The position numbers were made by a program, and so were the translations under genes. From Pyrenula massariospora (lineage: Eukaryota; Ascomycota; Eurotiomycetes; Pyrenulales; Pyrenulaceae), in contig JAGFMI010000009.1 in the NCBI GenBank assembly GCA_021030905.1, positions 1-64,000 of the forward strand: a DNA stretch of 64,000 nt, given 5' to 3'. Position 1 is the first letter of the stretch; every line of letters starts with the position of its first letter. The notes below the pieces were generated by a model, which worked only from the letters and a program-made list of their open reading frames with translations, made no database searches and was not told where the DNA came from. Of this stretch, positions 55,354 to 64,000 are shown piece by piece.

Positions 55354-55945
55354 AGCGGGTGGCAGGTGGCCAACTCAGCATCTTTCGAAGAGACAGTCAG
55401 GCCCGATGGAGGGCTCGAATAAACTCTGTCATCAACATTCCTCGAAAACATTCACCTACTTGGATGCCATTGCGCTTAAATTTGCGGGCAAGGGCGCACG
55501 ATTCTTTCGAACTACTATGAGCCACGTTCGGCGTCTGATGTGCGATGGCGTGCCTGCCGCGGGAGCCTAAGGTACTCCGATGTGCTCTTCAGCATGAGGA
55601 ATTGCGTCGATGATATAATACGATCCGGTGTGATGGGATGAATCTCTCTGGAGGGGATCTTACCGAGGATCGCTATGGGCAGGGGAGCGCGTCTGAGCAT
55701 CGCGAATTCACGTGCATCATAGATTCCGGGCTAACCCGTTTTAGTGACATGTTGATGGTCGATCTTCTCGGCACCGCTTAACTTCCATCGCAAAACGTTT
55801 CTCCCCACTTGGCGACGCTCGAACCGCATATGGAGCAAAGTATACGAAGCCATGCGCAGCTACTTGGATCAGATGACTTCTCAATGTCGCGATGCGAGAT
55901 CGAGTCCTGCTCACCCAAAGCTCCCACCTAAAGCGACCCAACAAG
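55354..55945. promoter_or_regulatory. Shared polymerase kappa/coiled-coil promoter region
   Basis: A 592-bp region between divergent starts with short frames only. No specific element identified. Confidence 0.35.
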
Positions 55946-57973
55946 ATGCCAGCCGATAAGAATGCTGTCAATGCACCTCCGCGCAAACCCTTGACACCCA
56001 GCGTAAGCTCTGCCTTCCGAGCAGGCAGACTGCCAACAGCACCGAAGCTCGCAAGCTCTGCTCAGTCAAGCCCCTTTACGTCTCCGCGCGATGGCATTCG
56101 CACAGGACCGAATACGTCACCCGCCATTCAAACTCCAACAGCACCCTCGGATACTACATCCTCACACCTAGATTCCAATGTTACGCCAAGATCGGGGACG
56201 AGAAGGACTAAACTTGAAGGCTCTCCAGGAGTCGTTGGGAATGCGCAAGCTTCTATCGCACCCAGAAGTCGACCAGCCTCGGTCGTGGAGAGCTCGGCTT
56301 CTAGCTACCCTACACCAAAGTCGTCCTTCGCGAACGGCCTAGGTATTTCTAGTTCCAACAGTACCACTGATGTACCTGCTCGACCAATGAGTATGATTAA
56401 TGGAGGCTCTGCAAGCCCGTCTGCTCAGCGGACACCTGTTGGAAGAGATGCTGAAATATCATCGACAGCTTCACGTTTTTTCCATGCCGATGATGCCCAG
56501 TCTTCAATGTCGCAGAAATCTGCGGACGAACGGCCACAGCTTCAAACAAGACCCGCGACCTTCTTCTATGCGGCCGAGGCCACAGACCACTCTCGATCTG
56601 CAAACTCAATGCCAAGTTCGCTTCTGAAAAGAAACGGACCAAAGCAAGTGCAAAGAGACCCCATGAGGGTAGCCCAGCCACGCAACGTGCCGCCTCCACC
56701 CACTGTCCGCGACATGTCGGGAAGAAGTCCTTCCCCGAGATTTACTACCACGAAACCTCAACAGAAAACCCTCAGCCGACCTGTTTCACCGCTGAAAACT
56801 GTAAGCTTTGAAAGCATGCCCGCCAGAATTGAGGCGCAAAAGGTTCGGAAAGACAGCATCAATGCAGCACCACCACCACCACCAACTCAGACTCATAAAT
56901 CAGCGTCTACCTCATCCGCATCCCAACTTCGGCGCACCAGCGTCAGCAGCGTGGGCTCTAGTAACGAGCGTCCTGGGCACCAGAAGACGCCAAGTGTTGG
57001 AACTCCACCTTCACCAAGACGGTATAGAAAGTCTTCACTTTCCATTAATTCGAGTCCTCAAGCCATTCAAGCCGGAGTCTCCGATCCTCAGCCAGCATAT
57101 GTCAGCTCTCCAGAGGCCAGTCCACATTCAGTAAGCTTTGGATCTTCAAATGGAGTGCAGTCACTTGTTTCCGAATCTTTTCGCTCACCTGATATTGCGC
57201 CAATAAGCCCAACAAAGCCGGCACAGCAACAACAGCTAAGCCAAATCCAGAAAATGAATGATCTAGCTGCCAATGCTCGTCGTGAACGAAAAGTTCTTGA
57301 TCTTGAAATAAGTAACTCGTCGCTACTGGCAATCAACCGAACTTTAGAGAAAGAGCTCCGAAAGCAAGCTGCTGAGTTACGTCGCTTCCGCCGTCTGTCT
57401 CGCACCGGACGACTCTCTGCCGTAGCACCATCCATACGATCGCTCTCCGGTCAGTCCGCGTCAACAATATCGGACCACCTCGATGACGCAAGAAGCGAAA
57501 CTTCCTACTTGTCAGGAGTCGACGTATCGGAAGATGACGACTTGGAGTCTTCGTTTGATGACGATGATGGTTCTTCGCTTGCGTCTCAAGAAACACGTGA
57601 CGCGCGCCAGCGAGCCCGCGACGAGAAACGTTTACTTCTCGACCTCAGCAAGCATCACCAGATGCTTGTGGACAGCCAGAAGGTCAGCCAGAGTATTCGC
57701 CGGTGTGTGACTTGGACTGAGGAGCTTATTGCCGAAGGGCAGAAGGCCCTTGCATTTAAGGTCCGGGTCAGTGATGTTGAGATTGGCGGGCGGGTTCTAA
57801 CGCATGAGGATGACGCCGACTTAAACAATAGAAGGGGTTTGCTGAGTCCAGGGGCGCAGGTTGAAGAAACCGATCCTTGGGAGGAAGCCAAAACGCTTGA
57901 GCCTACGGAGTCTATACCAGAAATGGTGCAAGATTTGGATGGATCGGCAAGAAGTCAGAGACGAAAGGAGTAG
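55946..57973 (+). CDS. Ser/Pro-rich protein with coiled coil
   Basis: An intronless frame; I chose the ATG giving MPADKNAVNAPPRKPLTPSV (675 aa), 18 codons inside the longest frame. The first 420 residues are Ser/Thr/Pro-rich and disordered-looking, with many SP/TP sites open to proline-directed kinases. A coiled coil lies near 440-500 (LAANARRERKVLDLEISNSS, then LLAINRTLEKELRKQAAELR), followed by an RRFRRLSR basic patch and an acidic stretch. A second helical block near 560-610 includes LLDLSKHHQMLVDSQ and CVTWTEELIAEGQKAL. It looks like a conserved Pezizomycotina protein; a cytoskeletal or polarity scaffold is only a guess from its layout. Confidence 0.8.
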   Translation: MPADKNAVNAPPRKPLTPSVSSAFRAGRLPTAPKLASSAQSSPFTSPRDGIRTGPNTSPAIQTPTAPSDTTSSHLDSNVTPRSGTRRTKLEGSPGVVGNAQASIAPRSRPASVVESSASSYPTPKSSFANGLGISSSNSTTDVPARPMSMINGGSASPSAQRTPVGRDAEISSTASRFFHADDAQSSMSQKSADERPQLQTRPATFFYAAEATDHSRSANSMPSSLLKRNGPKQVQRDPMRVAQPRNVPPPPTVRDMSGRSPSPRFTTTKPQQKTLSRPVSPLKTVSFESMPARIEAQKVRKDSINAAPPPPPTQTHKSASTSSASQLRRTSVSSVGSSNERPGHQKTPSVGTPPSPRRYRKSSLSINSSPQAIQAGVSDPQPAYVSSPEASPHSVSFGSSNGVQSLVSESFRSPDIAPISPTKPAQQQQLSQIQKMNDLAANARRERKVLDLEISNSSLLAINRTLEKELRKQAAELRRFRRLSRTGRLSAVAPSIRSLSGQSASTISDHLDDARSETSYLSGVDVSEDDDLESSFDDDDGSSLASQETRDARQRARDEKRLLLDLSKHHQMLVDSQKVSQSIRRCVTWTEELIAEGQKALAFKVRVSDVEIGGRVLTHEDDADLNNRRGLLSPGAQVEETDPWEEAKTLEPTESIPEMVQDLDGSARSQRRKE

Positions 57974-58599
57974 GGACGTTGTACAAAACGATTTGTTTTA
58001 GGTCTATTCCCATCACCACTCATTTTTCCCTTTCTTTTGTGGTTTTGTCATTGGTCGGAAGAGTGATAGGATAGCGAGGAGTCATCCGGCGCAGGATCTG
58101 GGATCGAACTTTCTAATTTTTGAGTTTTAAGAGACCGTGGTTATTGTGGGAGGCAGTCTATGTTCTACTCTAAGCGTGATACCCTTTTGTATGTGTTTGC
58201 ATGGTCACAGAAATTGGATTGATTGTTGAAACAGACCATCTATCTATTCGTCTAGCATTTGGTATCTTGGCTAAGAAGTCTGAAGTACCCAAAGACCATT
58301 GCCCGGAAAGATAATATTAGAAGAGCTGTGAGACCCAGTATTTTGAGTAATGAGCTTATCGAGTGTTGCTGGTTTAGTCTCAAGCTCAAGGATTGGTATC
58401 CCGAGATCATTTAAATCCGTGCCGTATCGGAACCAGGAAAGGTAGAACAACCAGAGAAACCCATGACCTTGAAAGATGCCTTGTTGTTCAGGATCGTAGC
58501 ATCATGTTTCGATGGAATACAAAATTGCTCAAAGTTCTGCACTGCGGCGGAATTTTTGGCTCTCAGAATGAACAACTTTGCGGAGATCGCAGTTTAGGG
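57974..58599. other. Intergenic between convergent genes
   Basis: 626 bp without a convincing gene, mainly 3' untranslated sequence; T-rich stretch at 58010-58040. Confidence 0.45.
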
Positions 58600-60217
58600 C
58601 TATTCGCTAGGTTTGTCGTGGTGTCCAAAGTGGTGTTTATGTGATGACGCTTCTGTAGTACCAGATTTCTCCTTAGAAGACTCATTCTGCTTCTTCTCCT
58701 TCTTCTTCGCAGCATCTGCCATAAGCTGCTCGAACGCCATATAATCACCTTCCTCGTCGGGCGATCTCTCTGCCTAAATCAGATGCGTCAATTTATATTA
58801 TATCTAACACATTCGTTATTGCATACCTTCTGGAAAATAGTCCCACACAGTACAAGTGCGTGGGCTCTCTCTATCCGCTTTTCCGTGTGCACGGTCTTGT
58901 CGTTCAAGACCTTATCACACACATCACGCAGCACGCTTTGGATCTCGAACTTACTACCTCTCCAGGCTGCAGCCAATATCTTACCTGTCACTCTTTGCTC
59001 GTATTCGGCCTTTTTCTCGTCAGTCCAATCGTCTCCACCTTTCTCCTCAAGCTTAGCCATTTCCTCCATTGTCATTTGAGCATCGATAGCTGTCGATATC
59101 GTAGTCCAGGTCTCCTTCGCCAGTGTACCTTTGTCCTTAAGTCGTGAGAAAAATCCAGAAATACCGAGAAACTTTTGAGACTTGAGAAATGAAGTGCCTT
59201 TTTGGATGTAGGTTGTCCCTACGGCATGTAGAATCTCAAGTCCAAAAGATTCCATTTTCAGATTTTCAACCTCCAACTTTGTCTTCTCTTCAAAGGCTTT
59301 GGTGACGTCCTTCCCCTTGCCAGTTTCCGTCCAAACACTAATCCTATTGATAAGTTTCTTTACTAGCGTATCCACTCGTTCCTCTCGTATTTTCCTCCGT
59401 TCTCTCTCATAAGCCTCGAGTTTCTCACGCTGCTCTTTCGTAAGCCCACCCTTTTTCTTCTCCTTTTTCCGAAGCTCTTTCTCTTCAGGCGTAAGACCAG
59501 CAGCATCCAGGCGAGCCTCTTCCTCGGATCTATCCATTATGGCCTGTTGACCAAATTTCCTTCTTGGCGTACTTGCGCCCGATCCGGCGCCTGACTTGTC
59601 GTCCGGAGGTACGTTGAGATTAGATTGTGATGCTGCTTCGGATACATATGGAGGAGGTGCAGCTGTCTCTTTGGCGGTCTTCTCGGCTGCCTCTGAGCTG
59701 TCCGTCTGGGCCGGTGGAGGAGCGCCCTGCTTGGTCTTCTCATCGTGATTGTGAAGCTTCTCTTCCGCACTTTGAGCTAATACTTCCTCTTCCATCTGAG
59801 ACATGGTAATATCCATCGTGTGAGTAAGGTCTTTCATAAGTGAAATTTCTCCGATCAAGTCCTTGAAGGCTTCCCCACCGAAGATCATTCCAAAGAATTC
59901 TGCAGGATCTTCGAAACCGGACTTCGGCATAGCTGACTCTTTTCCAAATTTGTCATACTGAACTCGTAGGTCTTTATTTGACAAGACTTGGTACGCTTCA
60001 CCAATTTCTTGAAAGCGGGCATGAGCAGTCTCATCTCCCGGATTCTTGTCTAGGATCAAAGGTCAACTCATACGGCCAAGTTTCAGACAAATAGGCACAG
60101 CTCGAGCGTACCTGGGTGCGTTGTAATGGCGAGCTTTCGATAAGCCTTCTTAATTTCTAGCTCTGACGCAGAGGGCGGTACGCCAAGGGCGTCATAATAT
60201 ACAGTATCAACAACCAT
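58600..60217 (-). CDS. DnaJ protein with X domain (Caj1/Djp1 type)
   Basis: Three exons, 60217-60112, 60049-58827 and 58773-58600, give 500 aa. The J domain is at the start: [20 protein letters not shown], then [18 protein letters not shown] with the HPD motif spanning the first join. After QYDKFGKES and a low-complexity linker comes the DnaJ-X domain (about 230-440), with [18 protein letters not shown] and [17 protein letters not shown]. The third exon adds [20 protein letters not shown] and a His/Lys-rich end ([10 protein letters not shown]). In yeast Caj1 acts at the plasma membrane and Djp1 in peroxisomal and mitochondrial import; which of these applies here is open. Divergent from ERG9. 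Confidence 0.92.
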
Positions 60218-60623
60218 TTTGACGATGGAAATCTAAGGCGAGAACAACGACTCGGGTTGTCAGCCGACTATGTATCTCGAGGACAGCCGGCGTGTCTTTG
60301 TGGCTTAGGCCGCGATGATTTCATTCCTGCGCGACGCGATTAGTTCGGCCGCCTGAGCGCCAAGCTTTCCCATCATGTTATCCGAGGGCCAATCGGAGAG
60401 ACCAGCGAGCGACACAAGGCTGAGCCCCCGTTGTCTCCGCAAGGCTGCGCCCTTAATTATTCGCGGAGAAGTGTTTCCGTGATTGGACCACTCGAGAAAT
60501 AATTGCTGCATCGCGATGTAAGCCCACAGTCTGACCAGAGGCAGTCCAGAGTCCTCTCCAGAGTCGTCTCCAGAGTTCATCAAAGCATCGACTCATCCAA
60601 ATTCATTCTAGAAAACCCCAGTC
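60218..60623. promoter_or_regulatory. Shared DnaJ/ERG9 promoter region with CCAAT boxes
   Basis: A 406-bp region. CCAAT occurs on the plus strand at 60389-60393 and on the minus strand at 60482-60486 (ATTGG). The CCAAT-binding complex helps regulate sterol genes in filamentous fungi, so these may serve ERG9; this is inference. Confidence 0.4.
60545..60580. repeat. 12-bp tandem repeat upstream of ERG9
   Basis: Three copies of TCCAGAGTCCTC-like units at 60545, 60557 and 60569, ending 43 bp before the ERG9 start codon, so probably in the mRNA leader. Confidence 0.8.
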
Positions 60624-62168
60624 ATGTCAAAAGCCAGCGCTGTTCTCTATTACCTGGTGCATCCCCGCGAACTTCGCTCCATTGTTCAATGGTACCGCGC
60701 TTAGGCTTATGGGAAAAAGAGAAGACTAATGGTAACATAGGAAAGTCTGGCACAATCCAGTCCATGAGCGAAACATAGAAGAAGAGCCAGAGTCGACGCG
60801 GATATGCTTCCAATTCCTTGACTTGACTAGTCGAAGCTTCAGCGCCGTCATCAAGGAGCTACATCCTGAGCTCCTACTACCTGTTGCCCTCTTCTACCTG
60901 AGCCTTCGCGGGCTGGATACGATCGAGGATGATACGTCGATTCCTGCCAAGACGAAAGACCCTCTACTGAGAAATTTCAAAGATCATCTTGAGGAAGATG
61001 GCTGGTGCTTCACCGGAAACAGGTTGGAGGAAAAAGACCGAGAATTGTTGGTCCAATTCAAATATGTCGTCGAGGAGTTCAAGAAAATCAAGCCGGAATA
61101 CCGAGAGGTGGTCAAGGACATTACTGACAAGATGGGCAATGGTATGGCTGACTACTGCAACAATGCGGAGTTCAACGAGGTCGGGGTCAACAAAATCGAA
61201 GAATATGATCTGTATTGTCACTACGTTGCAGGGCTGGTTGGTGAAGGTCTCACGCGGCTGTTTGTGATTTCAGGGTTCGGAAACCCTAAGCTACTCGAGC
61301 GTCATCAGCTACACGAATCCATGGGTCGCTTTTTACAAAAGACCAATATCATTCGCGACGTTCGAGAGGATGCCGACGACGGACGACGATTCTGGCCGCG
61401 CGAGATATGGTCGAAATATGTGGACAACTGGGATGATCTTTTCAAACCGGAGAATCGAGATGCTGCTTTGAATTGCAGTTCCGAGATGGTGCTTAATGCC
61501 CTTGGTCACGTCGATGATTGTCTCTTCTACCTTGCTGGACTAAAAGAGCAAAGCGTCTTCAATTTTTGCGCAATCCCGCAATCAATGGCTATCGCGACCC
61601 TTGAGTTATGCTTTCGCAATCCGGCCATGTTTGATAGGAACATCAAAATTACGAAGGGACAGGCCTGTCAGCTAATGTTAGAGTCGACGCAGAATCTGCG
61701 TGTGATCTGCGAAGTATTCCGGAGGTTCTCTCGAAAGATACTGAAGAAAAATACCCCAAAGGATCCCAACTTTTTGAAGATCAGTATCGCCTGCGGCAGG
61801 ATTGAGAAGTTCATCGAATCAATCTTTCCATCGCAAAAACCCGAAGATGTCATCAGAACCCAACCGGAGAAGAAACCTATCGATACTAAGCAGGCAGAGA
61901 CAGATGCGGAAGCACGGAGGGATATGATAATGATGTTTGTAGCCGTCTTTGGCACCCTATTCGTTATTTCTGCGATAATGGTAAGGAAAATTCTCCGGAG
62001 AACAATATCTTTCAACTAGGCTAATCTACCTTTTAGATCGGTGTAGCTTACTTATTCGGCGCTCGCTTTGATGTGGCAGTGGATCAGCTTAGGAGCGGCA
62101 ATTTCAGAGTTCCTGCTCCTGGCAAAATGGATGAGACTATACGGAAATATGACCATAGCGAGCTTTGA
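60624..62168 (+). CDS. ERG9: Squalene synthase
   Basis: Three exons, 60624-60691, 60741-61980 and 62037-62168, give 479 aa (yeast 444). It condenses two farnesyl diphosphates to squalene, the committed step to ergosterol, on the ER membrane. Both Asp-rich motifs are intact: [16 protein letters not shown] and [20 protein letters not shown]. Other blocks are [17 protein letters not shown] and [18 protein letters not shown]-terminal membrane anchor ([19 protein letters not shown]) is cut by the second intron (56 nt); splicing continues it with [19 protein letters not shown], whereas read-through would end the protein early. The first intron is 49 nt with a CTAAT-type branch site. Confidence 0.97.
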
Positions 62169-62875
62169 AGCTGCTTACGATGATAACGTGTACTAATGCT
62201 GGTATCCTTCTGGCTCCTCTGTACATGTCAGTTTGCATTTCCTGTCGATATTATGAGTACGGTCCAAAGCGATTGTTCAAAGTCTACAAAATATTCTTGT
62301 TGATCAATGCTATCCCACCTGAAATATTCGCCTTGCATCGCTTCTCGAGATGACAGATCACCTTAATTTCCAGCACGGATGTCAAATTGCAATTCAGCCT
62401 CGCAGTGGCTGTGGTTGTGCCGAAGAAGTGCTAAGAGCAGAAACATCGCCTGATTTATTGACAGTTGACGTCGGTCCTTTCGTAGTGAGGCCGACGTTAC
62501 ATGAGGGCGAACAATCGTTCATCATGTGAACGGACTTAGAACAACTGAAGAGCATCCCTCTTTCTGCATTCCGTGCGGATCAAACTCCTTCAAAACCGTG
62601 CTTGGGTCGTTGCCACAGCTCTGCAACATCGCACGGGCGGCCGCCAGGCTTCATTTTCAACATCTAGGAATCGACTGTGAAATGCTCCATCGCACACGTA
62701 AGATTTTCTATTCCAACCGGTCACCTTCACCTTATCATACCTACCTACCTCGTGAATTACCTAGGTAGATTTTAACATTCCCCTCATAAAGTATGCCTTT
62801 CACTTAATTGTGTTCCCTGCCGTTTCCGCTTCTTTAATCTCCTCAAAAGGTACTTTTTGCTCGTCAGTAGCTGAG
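62169..62875. other. Intergenic, no gene seen
   Basis: Short frames only; 3' end of ERG9 and promoter of the gene at the right edge. Confidence 0.45.
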
Positions 62876-64000
62876 ATGTGGAACGTTCCTGCAACATCTC
62901 TTACCGACAAGATTCATTTCGTCTCAGAGCCTCCGAGTTCTCTGCTGGCTCCTTCTGCTACCTCTACTGAATCATCTACCAACCCATCTCCTATTTCGAC
63001 CGAGAAAAGAAGATCGTCTCTTTCCAGGGACAAGGTTTCGCTCAAATGGCGACGAAGGCGACTGTCAAAGACTAATAACGACCAGTTAAAGTGTGCAACT
63101 GAACGTCCATTGAAGCATCTTTCAAGTCCATCCTATGTCGACATCAATGCATGCAATAGTAGTCAAGCAAAGCTTCAGATCATTACAAAAGATATCGGAG
63201 GCAAGAGACAACCCATTCCCCATTTCCGAAAACAGTTATGGAAATATTTGGACAAGGAGCGTGATACCTTGAACATTGACCTCTTCTGGCCGATAAGGAT
63301 GGATGACGCCGTGGCCGACGCTAATGGTCGCGTAGAAGCAAATGATCAGGGTAACAAGATACATCATGACTTGTTTCCACTGGAAGATTTGAAGCCTCTC
63401 TGTCAATTTCGAAACCTCCGGTACCTTCAGCTCAATGGTATGTTGCAATCTTATCAGAAATACATCTGGCTGGCTGCGTGGGTCAATCCAGGTCTGGAAG
63501 ATCTTATCTTAGAAATGGCTCTAGCACCGGCCATCCTAGATGCTTTTGGGGACAAAATTGTAGAGATCGGCCAGGGATGGACGATGAGAGACAATTACTC
63601 CACGCTTTATTTGTACGTGAGCTTCCTGCCGTCCTGTCCAACGTGCTCTAGCTAAGTTATATTAGAGGCGATGAAGAGGAAGGTAATCTTTTGTATTCCT
63701 ACGGTGAAGCAGAATACCTTGACCAACAGAGCATCAAGAAAGCTTGGGATACAGCACGATCCCTGGGATGTACCCTTCGATTTCTACCCATTGTTCGGCT
63801 TACGCTGGCTGGCTTCGTGGTGGATGGAGGGCCTTTTCACGCGTGGTTTAGTTTTGTGCGCTTGCAGGAGATTGTGTTCAAGCAAGATTGTTTCGACGCC
63901 GGATTTGGTCTTCCAAAATCCATGCGAGGCCGCGTTTCAGTGTCCGCACCGAATGCAACTCACGTCGGCTACCAAGCTCAGAGCGCGAAGGTGTTGAGTT
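62876..64000 (+). CDS. Hypothetical protein, cut by the window edge
   Basis: At least two exons, 62876-63612 and 63666 onward; the second is still open at the last base, so the 3' end is missing. The 53-nt intron (GTACGT to ATATTAG) joins in frame to give STLYLRGDEEEGNLLYSYG. The first 100 residues are Ser/Pro-rich with a basic patch (KWRRRRLSK). The remainder resembles the leucine-rich regions of fungal F-box-type proteins (LKPLCQFRNLRYLQLNGML, then NPGLEDLILEMAL), but no F-box is visible before it. Function unknown; visible length about 357 aa. Confidence 0.7.

Noticed and set aside
58088-58105. GGGATCGAAC, like the reverse complement of a tRNA T-loop
   Set aside because: The flanking bases cannot form a T-stem or acceptor stem.
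60305-60583. Minus-strand frame between the DnaJ and ERG9 genes
   Set aside because: It lies in the shared promoter and is partly made of the 12-bp repeat.

Overview
The window is the left end of a chromosome of a filamentous ascomycete (Pezizomycotina). It opens with about 13 copies of the telomere repeat CCCTAA, and its genes carry short introns (mostly 45-97 nt, GT-AG) with TACTAAC- or CTGAC-like branch points. The genes include fungal types such as a DUF3176 membrane protein, a microbial (CarO/NOP-1-type) rhodopsin, Nbs1 and a Gpi14-like mannosyltransferase. I cannot name the genus. All exon joins were built by hand from splice sites, reading frame and family conservation; none was tested against transcripts or databases.

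Telomere-proximal part (1 to about 14.5 kb). This is accessory subtelomere with little recognisable content. It holds a short hypothetical gene within 1 kb of the telomere, a DUF3176 membrane protein, a coiled-coil protein, a 66-bp minisatellite with coding potential, a large charged presumably nuclear protein, and an interrupted locus for a secreted-type protein. No transposon was recognised.

Transition (14.8 to 21 kb). A small mitochondrial-type protein, an unknown 182-aa protein, pyroglutamyl peptidase and a rhodopsin with all the carboxylates expected of a proton pump.

Core part (21 to 64 kb). Dense conserved housekeeping genes: mitochondrial Ile-tRNA synthetase (ISM1), a UPF0183/PHAF1-like protein, APC11, a mercaptopyruvate sulfurtransferase (TUM1), a small membrane protein, a PIN-domain protein, an F-box protein, ribosomal protein uS5/RPS2, SYM1, eIF4E, a caspase-like protein fused to zinc fingers, NBS1, an RPEL-repeat protein, TRAX, GPI14, a small cysteine-containing secreted protein, DNA polymerase kappa, a Ser-rich coiled-coil protein, a DnaJ-X protein, squalene synthase (ERG9) and a partial gene at the right edge.

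Several neighbours are divergent and probably share promoters: APC11/TUM1, RPS2/SYM1, NBS1/RPEL, TRAX/GPI14, polymerase kappa/coiled-coil and DnaJ/ERG9. The genes do not form one pathway. The least ordinary items are the caspase-like/zinc-finger fusion, the complete pump-type rhodopsin near the telomere, the 22-residue repeat ORF, and unusual intron architecture: a start codon alone in its exon, 18- and 22-nt exons, a GC-AG intron, and four introns that keep the reading frame open.
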